Assembly (NCBI GenBank): GCA_025330725.1
Contig: JAIWND010000003.1
Span: forward strand, 434,001-498,000
Length of the DNA stretch: 64,000 bases
Source of the DNA: Chlamydoabsidia padenii
Taxonomy: Eukaryota > Mucoromycota > Mucoromycetes > Mucorales > Cunninghamellaceae
Direction of reading: 5' to 3'
Shown here: one piece after another, positions 1 through 10,956 of the stretch
Numbering within the stretch: the first letter of the stretch is position 1
Layout of the letters: the number at the start of each line of letters is the position of its first letter
Translations under genes and position numbers: made by a program
The notes under the pieces: generated by a model
Seen by the model: the letters and a program-made list of their open reading frames with translations, nothing else
The model's database searches: none
What the model was told of the DNA's origin: nothing

Positions 1-435
1 GTGGGTTAATGATCAAATACACCGGATCAAGTATGTCATTGATAACATCCTAACATGGTGGATCGCCGCTCCTAGATAGAAGAAAAGGGGGGGGGGAAGG
101 TTTGCTGTCATTGTCAATAATAGATCTATCCTGACAAATAAACGTGGCGACAATGTAAATGGACTCTATTAAACTTGTTACCTCTTATAAGTTATCTTTA
201 TCTTTTTTAAACAATAAATGTCATCTTGTCTTTTACCTCCTTACTTGTGATATATTGATGCATCATCAACCTATTTGTTGTCTTGGACAGTTTAAATCCC
301 GACTATAAAACTTGTTTGTTTTATTTTTAACTCTTGTCAACTTCTCTTTCTCCCTTTTTTTTTTTATATTTTTAATTTTCTTCATATATTCCCCTACATT
401 CATACCCCAAGTATAACCTCTTACTTTTTAGAATA
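1..435. other. Intergenic: 5' flank of the TBC gene
   Basis: No coding segment was seen. It holds a G tract near 90, a copy of the recurrent promoter motif (TTTAAATCCCGAC, 291-303) directly followed by a TATA-like TATAAAA (304-310), and a pyrimidine-rich leader up to the ATG at 436. Confidence 0.6.
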
Positions 436-2781
436 ATGACAACAGCAACACCAATGTCAACAACAGACCATGGTCCTCGCCGGTATTCCTTTTTTGACTA
501 CGACTTGGATGTGGTACAAGAAGCCTTACTGAATCCTCATCACTCTGAATATCAAGATCATTTTGGCTTTCGAATACAAGTAAAAACAGACGACGAATAT
601 GACGAAGATACTAGCGATGATGAAGACGACCAGGATGACTCTAATGATACTACTCAACTTGACACTCAACCCATGGTGATGCCATTACAACTGGACAAAG
701 AGACGATGGCTACCACCACCTCACCTTCTTCTTCCTCTTCTTCTTCCACCACTTCTTCCTCAAGCGCTGATGAAGAAGATTATACAGATATCGACACTGC
801 TATCACTACTCCTACTATCAATAAACATTCTCTCATGTCAATATCCTCTGTAGTATCTAAAGGTAAGAAGAAGGAAGAAAAGATAATCCATGATTAACAA
901 ACTGCTTACTATGTTATAGAAGAGTACACCATTATCAAACCCATCAATGGATGTCGTAGACGATCATCAACTGGGTCTACAACAGCCATGTCAAAAACCT
1001 ACCGTCGTCCACGTGCAATGACATGCTCCGTCACACAGATCAATGCATTAACGAATGGATTAAACTCACCATCTCCGTACGACACCAACAAGGCTTGCAA
1101 CAAATCAGTCGAACGACCTTCCGACATTTATCGAAATAGAGTAGGTAAACGATTCTCAACTCTACATCAACCAAATCAATCAGACTCGGTTCAACAATTG
1201 GCACTCAAAGAAGAAATCTCCAACAATCTCGCACAACTAAAAGAAATTTCACCTGATATTTATGATTGGGGTAAGGCACGTACACACAAGAGCAAGTTGA
1301 CTCACTTTATATATATATATATATATTGTAGAATTCTGGTCGATGGTGATTAATCATTTTGATACGGTGAAACAACAACAACATACTAGTCTGCGGGATC
1401 ATGTGTGTGTAGGCATGCCACCCTCACTCCGGGGAATGATTTGGCAAGTCTTGTCGAAATCAAGGCATAATAGTGACTCGATCGAATTGGAATACAATGC
1501 ATTACTGAAAAGGAATAGTCCACATGAAAAAATCATCCAACGCGATCTGGCTCGAACTTTCCCGACTCATACCTTCTTTCGACATTGTGAAGAAGGCGGT
1601 GGACAAGAAATGCTCTTTAATGTTATCAAGGCTTATAGTTTGTATGATCCTCAAGTTGGTTATTGTCAAGGTCTTCCTTTTGTGGTTGGATGCTTATTAT
1701 TACACGTAAAGTAACAAAAAAAAAGGAAGGCGGGGAGGGAATGAAATCAAACTAATCTCTCTCTTTCTTTCTTTTACTAGATGCCAGATGAAGCAGCGTT
1801 TTGTGTCTTGATTAATCTGATGAATGATTATGGTCTACGTGGTCACTTTACACCCAAGATGGAATTACTGCATGAACGAATGTTCCAATTTGATGAACTC
1901 TTATCTGTCCACCTTCCACAAGTCCATCGTCATTTGGAGGCTCAAGGTGTGCGACCCACCATGTATGCTTCCCAATGGTTTATGACTCTGTTTGCTTACC
2001 GGTGTCCTCTCGATTTGGTGTTCCGGGTACTGGATATGGTTTTCACCGAAGGTACTTGTATTATTTTAAATATTGCCTTGGCTCTGATGAAGAAGAACCA
2101 AGCGACTCTTCTCAGTTTGGAATTCGAAGGACTCTTGGGATTCTTGGGATCTGATATCTTTGATATCTATCAGGTAAAAAAAAAAAAAAAAAGGAAGGGG
2201 GGGGTAAAGGATCATTGACTAACCTATTTTTTTTTTCTTCTTCTTTTTAGAATGATTCATCAGGATTCGTCAAGGATGCATTTGAATTCAATATTCCATC
2301 TCGCGATCTGGCCAAACTATCAAAACGATACATGGTCAAGGCGGCACAAGAAGCAAAGATTCAAGGCAAAGAAGACCATCTGCGACATGAAAACTATGAA
2401 CTCTCTCAACGGGCCAAGAAACTGGAAAAGTCTTATCAATGTCTTACACAAGAACATCAAGAACTGGCAAAACAAGTGATTGAATCCAAAATGACGATGG
2501 CGAGGGCTAGTGACGACAATCAAACCTTACGACATGATATTGCACAACTCGAACATATTATTCAACAAACCAAGCAACATACCGAGGCCACACAACAAGA
2601 TGCCTTTGATCGCCTTGCTTATGAAAATGCCCAACTCGTCCAACGCAATGTCCAACTCGAAGACCATCTGGCCGAAGTGGAAATGACCTTGATCGAATTT
2701 AAAATGAAGTATGCACAAAGCGAAAACGAATACGAACAGATGAAGAAGATGCTCGGTCAAATCAAGAAGATTAGTAGTTAG
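436..2781 (+). CDS. TBC-domain Rab GTPase-activating protein with C-terminal coiled coil
   Basis: Five exons: 436-862, 920-1270, 1332-1705, 1781-2173 and 2251-2781, giving 691 codons. The N-terminal ~250 residues are acidic and Ser/Thr-rich, so probably disordered. A TBC domain follows at about residues 270-480. It has the arginine-finger motif IIQRDLARTFP (Arg ~334) and the glutamine-finger motif YCQG (Gln ~372), so both catalytic fingers are present. From about residue 535 to the end it is Gln/Glu/Lys-rich coiled coil. The order TBC then coiled coil is that of EVI5/Gyp5-type RabGAPs, which stimulate GTP hydrolysis by Rab proteins in vesicle traffic; the particular Rab cannot be told. The start is the first ATG of the frame, 130 bases after a TATA-like box. 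Intron 4 carries an A run just after its donor. Confidence 0.9.
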
Positions 2782-3155
2782 TCCTATAGTTTTTTATTTT
2801 ATCAATTAATAAATATCTTGTTATAACTATGATGCATGAATGGAGTTATATAATATCTATAGTGGCGAGATTTGGGGTTTGGAACCATTTTACTACATAA
2901 TATATTATAAAGTATTATATGGGTTGACTTTATATCGATGGTATAATAAAGGTCAAAGGTAATTATCATTATCATCACTACAGCATTATTGATCATGCAA
3001 GAGCAAATCGACAATAGTCAAGGGCGGGGTTGGAATCGTGGACGCGAGGGTGGCCAAAAGATGGAAAAAAAAAAAAAAAAAACTTGAACCCCGCGTCCTT
3101 TGAAAAAATAATTAGCCATCCATCTCTTTCCATTCTTCATCCCTCACAATAGATC
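2782..3155. other. Intergenic: TBC 3' end and PRI2 promoter
   Basis: Contains AATAAA-like signals (about 2806) for the upstream gene, an A tract at 3066-3082 and the promoter-type motif TTGAACCCCGCG (about 3084-3095), 60-70 bases before the PRI2 start. No gene was seen. Confidence 0.5.
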
Positions 3156-5162
3156 ATGTTTAAATCCAGAAAGAACGGCACCAACCGATTCGCAGCAGCA
3201 ACAGCAGCCACTCATCGACAAAGAATCAACGTTGAACACAACTCTATATTGGATTCTGAATACCCCTTCCGTCTCAACTTTTATCTCAAACCTCCACTCA
3301 CCGATATCACTATTGAAGAATTCGAACTGTTTGCTCTGGATCGTTTACAAGGTAGATAATGATAATAAAGGTGCATGTTAATTGAAATACTTAACTGACC
3401 TATCTATATATGTATACAGTACTTAAGACAGTGGAAATGGCCAAATTACGGAATCTATCAGAAATGGATTATAAAAAGGACATTCAGCATGCTTTGGACA
3501 AATACCTGCCAATGAAATCCAACACGGCCAAGACGAATCTGGTGGAAGAACGACGAAAAGATCATATCAGTCATTTTGTCTTACGTCTGGCTTATAGTCG
3601 AAGTGAAGAATTACGGGATTGGTTTTTGCGACAGGAACACGCCTTATTCAAGTAAGTCATATCTCTGGCATGGGGACACTATTAACACCTTTTTTTTTTT
3701 TTTTTGTTATATATATTAGGTTTAGATTTGAACAAGAAATGATGGAGGACAAGAAACGGTTTTTGGAAAGTGCCAATTTAGACTGGAAGGTGGTAAGTAG
3801 GGATTTTACTCTCACTACAGTTAGGATCACTCACTCTTCTTGTTGTAGCTGGATTCTGAAACCAAGAAGGAAATTCAACCCCAATTGGAAAAATGTGTGC
3901 ATTACAAATCAATAAAGGACATGGGAACAGCTGCTTCCTATGTAGCTAATGAAACATACTTTGAAGTAAGTGACAGGATTAGGATGGCTTGAACTGATAC
4001 TGATTTCTTTTTGATAGGTTGATTTTGAAAAGGTGACTGATCTTGTCCGACGTCGTGTGGTGTATGTCAAGAAAGGAAAAGCCTATGTACCTTTGTCTCA
4101 TCAAGTCACTTTGGTCCTGGAGGAATTCCAAACCCAACTATCGAAAATGCTCGAGGTAAAATAAATAAAAAAAAAAAAAAAAAAGGAAGGGCGATGATAT
4201 GAATGATATGAATTGATTACTTTTTATTATTACTAGGCGACGGCAAAAGCATTACCTCGATTGGAAGAAGACGATCGACTGAAACCTATTTTACTAAACG
4301 TGGAGAAACAATATGCTGGCAAACGATATATGGGATCCACTAACAACGATGGTAATTTGAAGGCTGCGGATGTTGAAAACGTAAGTAGTAGTTGATTTAG
4401 ATTTGATTGGGTTGAATCATCTGAATTCATATGTTTATTTGAATTAGATGGTCGAACAACATGGACCACTTTGTATGCGATCAATGCAAGCTACTATTCG
4501 CCGGGACAAACATTTGAAACATTATGGACGGATGCAATATGGCTTATTCCTCAAGGTAACATGATTCACAAAGAAAAAAACCATATCACTAAACTATTTT
4601 TTTTTTAATTTTATTCCATTATAGGCGATCGGGTTATCTGTGGAAGAGGCTCTTTTGTTTTGGCGACTTGCATTCGCTAACAAAACCGACGAACAATTCC
4701 AAAAAGAATATGCTTACAACATTCGACACAATTATGGCTTGGAAGGGAAACGAGTCAGTTATGAATCTTTCAGGTAAATCAAAAGAGAGAGAGAGAAAAA
4801 AAAAGGGGGGGAGAACAAATACTGATCCAATTGGGGACTTTTTTAGTTGTAACAAGATCATCAAAGGAAGCGCACCAGCATCTGGAGAAACTCATGGCTG
4901 CCCATTCCGACACTTCTCCTCTGGGAATCTGGAAGCAACACTTTACAAGGATAATATCCCCGCAAATCAAGTCAAGGAAATCCTGGATCTGGTACAAGGA
5001 TCTCATTACCAAGTGGCCTGTACGAAATACTTTGAAATTACCCATCCCCAACATGATAAAATAGATGTAATAGAACACCCCAATACTTACTATGAACTTA
5101 GTTTAGGTGATAATGATGATAAAAAGAAACCAGATGGTGAATCCATGGATGTAGATCGCTGA
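3156..5162 (+). CDS. PRI2: DNA primase large subunit
   Basis: Nine exons: 3156-3351, 3420-3651, 3720-3792, 3849-3965, 4018-4155, 4237-4380, 4448-4555, 4625-4773 and 4847-5162, giving 490 residues. This is the non-catalytic subunit of the primase/DNA polymerase alpha complex, which helps start and count RNA primers at replication forks. The C-terminal domain carries the four iron-sulphur cluster cysteines at about 309 (PLCMRS), 387 (SCNK), 404 (HGCPFRH) and 444 (ACTKYF). The last three are spaced 17 and 40, as in yeast Pri2. The helix motif [20 protein letters not shown] lies just after the first cysteine. The tail is acidic and Lys-rich. The length is typical of fungal Pri2 and nothing is broken. 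Confidence 0.95.
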
Positions 5163-5831
5163 TTTTTAATAATTAACTAATAAACAAATGTAATAAACTT
5201 TTTTATGTGTCTTTTGTTTACCCCTCATTTTAATGAACATATAGTATCCGGGAGGGTATGTGGTCTATTTGATACATGATCTGGCCATGATTAAATCGTG
5301 GATTTTTTTTTTCAAACGTAAATTGCTCGTCGTGTAGACTTGCTCTGACCGTGAAAGGGGGTTCGCCTAATCAAGACATTCATGCAGAATCAGATTTTGA
5401 AATTCAAACCCCGATTTTGCTCTGCGTAGAGCTCAGGCTATGTAGCAAACCATGTCCAGGGTGGCGGACCTTGGATAGCTTAGATCTAGTAATAACGGCA
5501 TTTGTATGTGAATGATCTTTCCTTGCCGTGTAGTAGCCGGCCCGAATGGTTAGAGTCTTTGCAAATGCGTGAATACCCCACCTAGCTCTAGTTTCAAAAC
5601 TGTTTTCTTTATCTTTGGAACTTATATATTGAACCACTACCATCAGTTTACCAGAAGATGAATTATGCCAACTACTCGTTTTATTCAAATCCCGTTCCCA
5701 TTTTATTGGCGGCTATTCTCAAGGGCAAAGAATGCGGCGTCTGAATATCGTTTACTCTATAAAATCTCGTCAAGGGTTGACTCAGCACTTTTCCCTCCTT
5801 TCCCACACCTTTTAAATCCTCAACTCACATA
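5163..5831. other. Intergenic: PRI2 3' end and GST promoter
   Basis: AATAAA-like 3' signals lie near 5180. The middle part (5390-5700) is non-coding, with a stretch around 5530-5600 that vaguely resembles a tRNA A box but has no acceptor stem. The last 130 bases hold an inverted CCAAT (ATTGG, about 5705), TATAAAA (5758-5764) and TGACTCAGC (5778-5786). Confidence 0.5.
5758..5786 (+). promoter_or_regulatory. TATA box and TGACTCAGC (AP-1/ARE-like) site of the GST gene
   Basis: TATAAAA at 5758-5764 lies 68 bases before the GST ATG. TGACTCAGC at 5778-5786 contains the palindromic AP-1/Yap/Gcn4 core TGACTCA and also fits the antioxidant-response pattern TGACnnnGC. Stress-bZIP control of a GST would make sense, but it is an inference: the site lies on the start-proximal side of the TATA box. 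Confidence 0.4.
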
Positions 5832-6494
5832 ATGTCAGTTACCACCTTGACCATAGTCGGCGTACCCGTCTCAACATTCACACGCACCATCCGTATGGCA
5901 CTCGAACATTTGAAAGTGACATACAAGATGATCCAAGCGCTTCCACACAGCCGGGAACTCCAACCCTACACACCCTTTGGCAAGATCCCTGTGCTCTTGG
6001 TCCCTGGACGGTCAAAACCCATGATTGAATCCTTGGTGATCAGAACCTACATTGATGCCACCTACTCTTCCGACCTGACGCCTAATGACCTCGAATCTCA
6101 ACTTGATGTGAATTACTGGATCAGTGTGGTAGGTGACCATGTCTTTAAGAATCTCATCTTTGGTATCGTCAAACCTCGCGAATACTTTGAAAAAAAAGGC
6201 TTGTCCGAACAAGCTATCCAAGACAAGCTCAAGCCCGCCATGACCTTGGCCTTGCACACACTCACCAACTTGGATAAGGACGCTACGAAGGGACCGTTTC
6301 TCTGTGGTGACCGATTGACGTGGGCCGATTTGTATTTATACCCACCCATGGCCGATCTCTTCTCTCAACCTGAAGCCGATCTCTTCAAAAAGACTGCACC
6401 TAGGATTTGGTCTTGGTATCAACATGTTGAACAATCGGATTTGGCCCGCAATACTTATAATGGTACGGTGGCTCAGGAACGATCTTTGCTTTGA
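5832..6494 (+). CDS. Glutathione S-transferase
   Basis: A single-exon gene of 220 codons. Residues about 5-80 fit the thioredoxin-like N-terminal GST domain, with the TPFGKIPVL segment before the glutathione-binding cis-proline and an IES segment where GSTs bind the gamma-glutamyl group. Residues about 90-210 fit the all-helical C-terminal domain, with FLCGDRLTWADLYLYPP, the N-capping-box region. GSTs conjugate glutathione to electrophiles or reduce peroxides in the cytosol. The subclass is not clear; it is closest in look to the fungal theta/elongation-factor-1B-gamma-like group. The gene has no introns, unlike most neighbours, and a clear TATA box. Confidence 0.9.
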   Translation: MSVTTLTIVGVPVSTFTRTIRMALEHLKVTYKMIQALPHSRELQPYTPFGKIPVLLVPGRSKPMIESLVIRTYIDATYSSDLTPNDLESQLDVNYWISVVGDHVFKNLIFGIVKPREYFEKKGLSEQAIQDKLKPAMTLALHTLTNLDKDATKGPFLCGDRLTWADLYLYPPMADLFSQPEADLFKKTAPRIWSWYQHVEQSDLARNTYNGTVAQERSLL

Positions 6495-7016
6495 TATGTA
6501 GAATAGATTTCCCACCCCTTTAGTGTAGTAAATAATGGTTTATGTAATAAAATAATAAATAATGGTTTATTTAATTGACTAATGTCTTATTATTATCATG
6601 GTGTAATGAATACACGGGTCTTGGTGCATTTGAATTTTTTTTTTCTTCCACTAAATTCATAATGAGTCTTTTGCCTTTGGATATTCAAATACCGACACTC
6701 ATGCAGGCGATAGATCTACTTCACCCACTTTCCAGATACATACTGTACGAACTATTTTAACAGTTCTATACTATGTTATCTTTATTACTTTAATAAATTT
6801 GTATGAGTCCCATGCTACCCTATTTACCATCAACCTAATCGTTCACATTTTTTCTTTCACCAGCAAAACAATATTATGCAACAGTTGTCCATGATTATAG
6901 ATGGAGCACAAAGCGCAAATGGCATAGTGTCCAAAATGTTTATTAATTAAGAATACAAATAATACAAAGGGAGTGTATATAAATCTATACTATGTGGGAG
7001 GGGGAAGTTTGTCATT
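6495..7016. other. Convergent intergenic region between GST and DnaJ
   Basis: Contains AATAAA signals for both converging genes (about 6550-6560 on + and about 6945 on -). No gene was seen. Confidence 0.5.
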
Positions 7017-8859
7017 CTAGTTCTTGCGATAATCAGGGTCCACAAGTTGAGCATACTTTTCAATAATCGTTCGTTGTTCGTTCCGCAAAGACCTAAGGTA
7101 AAATAGTAATAAAAAATATATATTGATTGTCCATTTTTTTTAATCAAAACCCTCTATTACCTTGGTAATTCCACTTTGAGTGTTACAATCTGATCACCGC
7201 GAGTAGCACCTCGTACTTGTTGAATACCTCTACCCCTGAGGGCAATCTTGTCGTCTGCTTGAGATCCTTTTGGAATCTTGAGCTCCACATCACCATCAAG
7301 AGTAGGTATTCGAACTTTCCCACCGAGAATAGCCTTGTAAAATGGAACCTTGGTGTCCAGGAATACGTCTTTATCCTGTCGGCTAAAGATAGTGGATGGT
7401 TGGATCTATATATATATATATAAAGAATAGTGTGTGAGAGGGAGAGAAAAAAGTAAAGATTCAGCGAGACTTACGTTAAGAGAGACAAATAGATCGCCAT
7501 GAGAGCCATTCCCTTTGAGTGGTGCATCGCCTTGGCCAGGAATACGGATTTTCGCCTTGTTGTCCACACCAGGAGGAATATCGACATTTATTGATTTGCG
7601 TTCACGAACTTTGCCTAGACCCTGACAGGTGCCACATTCGCCACCTGGTGGTATACTACGCCCGACCCCGCCACATGTTCCACAAGTTGTTTGCATATTG
7701 AGTCCACCCATTTGTACCGTTTGCATCCCACTACCATGACATGTCTTACACGTATCCATTTTCGCTCCTGGTTTCATTCCACTTCCTTTACAAGAAGAGC
7801 AGTTGGTGACTTGATGAATGTATATCGTTTTCTTGGTTCCTTTGGCAGCTTCCATAAAAGTGATTGTTAGTGGTACCTAATATAAAAGTCATGTCATGTG
7901 AGTGGTGTTTTTTTTAAAAAAAAGATGTAGTTTTCTTTTTCTTTTTACCCTTACCTGTAAGTCTTCTCCTGACATTGGTCCAAATCCTTCATTACCACCC
8001 ATTCCAGATGTACGCTGTCGTCCCCCACCAAAGAATTGACTAAAGATATCATTCGGATCAAACCCGCCTGGAAATCCTTGCGTGCTTGCATGACTGTAAA
8101 ATCCACCAGTGTCAAACCCGTCTGCACCAAAACCAGGCCCACGAGTGCTACCTAAAGGGACATCAATCAAAAAATAGAGTGAGTGAATCGATTCCTTTGA
8201 TTGATTGATTTTTTAACCACCTTCAAATCCATGGCCGAATTGATCGTACTGAGCTCGTTTTTGCTTATCCGATAATAATTCATAGGCTTCTTGAACCTGA
8301 GCAAACTTTTCACGAGCATCTTTTTCTTGATTGGTATCAGGATGGTACTTCTTTGCCAGCTAGATCAAAGAAAAAAAGGATCAAAGTTAGATGATACACA
8401 CTACTTTTAAACTGTTATTTCAGCTTACTGCATAATACGCCTTTTTGATATCACCTTCACTTGCTGACTTGGAGACACCAAGAATTTTGTAAGGATCTTG
8501 TTTCTTCATTCCTGCTGGATTGATAGCTAATTAATATAAAAAGCTGTGTTAGTCATACATGAGCATATACGTGCTTTTATACTAATGTATTACCTGTGGC
8601 GTGGAAGGTTCTCTACAGTGTAAAAAGATGGTGAATTAGTAACAAACATCAACAGAAACAATAGTACTTACATTTTGTTGATCAAGACACGATGTTGCTC
8701 CTAGAGTTGTTTTCCAATTGTATCCTATAGAATAAAGCAAGTTAATAAATACAACTGTGTTAATGATTGCTTACCTTGTAATTTACAGGTTGCCGAAGAA
8801 TGTTGTAAAGACCGTCGAGGTTGTTGTGTCAACATATTAACAAGTAGCCGACGGTGCAT
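7017..8859 (-). CDS. MDJ1: Mitochondrial DnaJ-type (class A) Hsp40 co-chaperone
   Basis: Nine exons in transcript order: 8859-8775, 8724-8672, 8612-8594 (19 bases), 8526-8429, 8359-8221, 8151-7955, 7876-7475, 7405-7161 and 7092-7017, giving 437 residues. The Arg-rich, acid-free N-terminus ([18 protein letters not shown]) looks like a mitochondrial presequence. The J domain follows, with the HPD triad in KYHPDTN. A Gly/Phe-rich linker contains DIFSQFFGG. Four CxxCxGxG zinc repeats follow ([32 protein letters not shown]), then the C-terminal substrate-binding domain. It stimulates the ATPase of mitochondrial Hsp70 and delivers unfolded proteins. The domain order is that of DNAJA3/Mdj1. Confidence 0.93.
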
Positions 8860-9674
8860 GATGTATTGAATAGATTATATATTGTATGATATGATTCGAT
8901 GCAAAAATAAAAGAAGGGAAAGAGAAACGGAGAAACCCATGAAACACACACTGTCTGCCAAATATAGACGATACAGTACCGGGATTTGAATTTTCCCATT
9001 TTTGAACTTTACGATTTTGACAGCCAATTTCTTGAATAAAAAAGACATACAGTATCAGAATCATAAAAGAGTGTTTATAAAACAACTTTATTCATCCCAG
9101 TACGGTGATAGATCGAATCACAAGCCCCCATAAAAGGGAACAAAGGAAGATTTGAAGGGTGATCTCTCAATCCACTATATAGTTTGCCTTGTCAAAACAT
9201 TACTGTATAAATAAAACTAATTTGAGACAAGTGAGTTATGCATCAAGGCCGTCCATGCACGTCAAGTTGACGAGTGCGAAAAAAAAAGTTGGGTCAACGT
9301 TATCGGAGTTTAAAACGGTTCCTGCATGAATACTTGAATTAGTATCTTTACCTCTGTAAATGACCTACTACTGTCATAAGAAAAATAGAAGAATTGTAAC
9401 CATATAGTCAAATGTCCCATGTGGTGGATTCACCAGTATCAAATGACCGATGATAGTTAACCCTTTCCTTCATGATATCAAATACCATCCCGTTGTAGTT
9501 TTGTGAAGACCCACACAACCACTATCCCCCAACCCATAAAGTCTGTTTCCCATATAAAAAAGCATTGAATCAATATTCCTAAATCATTTTATTATTTGAT
9601 AGCACAAGGCAAAAGGTGAATAAAAAAAAGAATCAAGATAAAGATCTACAACTAAAGAGAGAAAGACAATGCGT
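8860..9674. other. Intergenic: DnaJ 5' flank and eL38 3' flank
   Basis: No coding segment is supported. Small open frames here lack splice or codon support. An AATAAA-like signal for eL38 may lie near 9627. The rest is plain A/T-rich sequence. Confidence 0.5.
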
Positions 9675-10188
9675 TTAGATATCCTTGACAAGGAGGGCTA
9701 AGAATGCATAAAAAAAAAGTTAATTAGTATATACCAATACGTTTTTTTTTTCCCATGTACAATACATACCAGGGGGAAGGGATTGTCTAAGCTTGGTGGC
9801 CTTTTGCTTGTCGTTGACAACAAGAGTGTACAAGTAACGAGAGCATCTGACCTTGAACTTGTATTTGTCACCGTTCTTCTTGACGAGAGTAGCTATAATC
9901 ATAAAACATAAAGTGTTTAGTATCAGCATATGCATATCTACAGTGGAGGTGGGGGTTGTACTTACACTTGGCGTCCTTTCTGCGGGTGATTTCAAGGAAT
10001 TGCTTGATGTCCTGAACCTGCTTGGGCTATGTAATGTAAAATGTCAAATAGTTGAGTAAATGGTTTTATGTTTTCGCTCCGTTCGATCCATCCATCCATC
10101 CATCCATTTGTTGTATGCTTGTCGATATCATCCGTATTGTTCGTTTCTTCCCTCTATTCTATTCATTCGATTAATGGTTACTTACCAT
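9675..10188 (-). CDS. RPL38: 60S ribosomal protein eL38
   Basis: Four coding exons in transcript order: 10188-10186 (the ATG alone), 10026-9966, 9892-9770 and 9697-9675, giving 69 residues. Recognised from [18 protein letters not shown], then [19 protein letters not shown], and an end close to the family's SLPPGL-type tail (here SLPPALLVKDI). It is a structural protein of the large cytosolic ribosomal subunit. The start codon is the whole first coding exon. This follows from reading the PKQVQD frame back to a good acceptor (TAG at 10029-10027 on the minus strand) and finding ATG|GTAAGT 157 bases upstream. The length matches the family (about 70). Confidence 0.93.
10086..10109. repeat. (CCAT)n microsatellite in the first eL38 intron
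   Basis: About five tandem CCAT/ATCC units lie within the intron that follows the ATG-only exon. It is a simple repeat with no other signal. Confidence 0.7.
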
Positions 10189-10956
10189 GATAAACGATGT
10201 AAGATGCGAAGAGGAAGAGAAAAATGTTTACAATGGGGATTCGAGGTCTTCAGTCAGAGTCGGCGTTGGAATATTTTAAAATCAGTCCGTCCAGCGATTT
10301 TTTTCCCTCTTGCTCCTCTTTCTTTCACATTCTCCCCACATTATTGAATCTGTTAAATGTCCTGACAGTCATAAAGGTAATCATAAAAACAGTATAGAAA
10401 TGAAACTAATAACACTAATATACATTCTCTCCCATAGTACATTCATTATTTACCACCTTTTTTAAAAATGTAGTATGATATTGTCAATTGTACGTAATGG
10501 ATTGAAACTAGGTATGACATGAAAGAAGAACAAAAGACCTTATTTAACACTAAAAGAAGTTAACAAGCTTTTTTTTTTTTTTTTGGCTGTCAACAGCATA
10601 AATTTGATTTAGGGTTGACATATAACTGGGGTTTGCCGAGGATAAACGGCATGATGGGTAAGTAGATCAACGAGATGCCGACCAAGCAAAGACGCAATTT
10701 CATTGGTCGAAAAGTGATATCTGATGCACTAAACAATCTTACTTTTTTATTATAGCTGGGTCTTAATACTGGTTAAAGCAAAAAAAAAGCTGATGAAGCA
10801 TTCTGATTGGCAGGTAATGAGCAAGAAGAATCTACATCTTTTATTTCTTTTTTACATATAAAAAAAGAAGAATTCTAACGACCTCCTTCTTTTATTTTTC
10901 TTCTTCTTTACTCACTCACTCACTCACTCTCACTCTTTATTCCTCCTCTTATAATC
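10189..10956. other. Divergent intergenic region, eL38 / MET6
   Basis: A shared 5' region. It holds the eL38 leader, a T tract at 10570-10584, an inverted CCAAT (GATTGG, about 10805), a TATA-like TATAAAAAAAG (10858-10868) and a CTCA repeat leader just before the MET6 ATG. No gene was seen. Confidence 0.5.
10909..10937 (+). repeat. (ACTC)n leader of MET6
   Basis: Five ACTC units followed by CTCACTC form a pyrimidine-rich leader 20-45 bases before the ATG. Such CT-rich leaders are usual near transcription starts of strongly expressed fungal genes. Confidence 0.6.

Noticed and set aside
5520..5600. tRNA-like stretch upstream of the GST gene
   Set aside because: One A-box-like word only; no acceptor stem, anticodon arm or matching B box.
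10060..10347. 95-codon plus-strand frame in the eL38/MET6 interval
   Set aside because: Overlaps the eL38 first intron and leader on the other strand; composition reflects simple CCAT and CT repeats.
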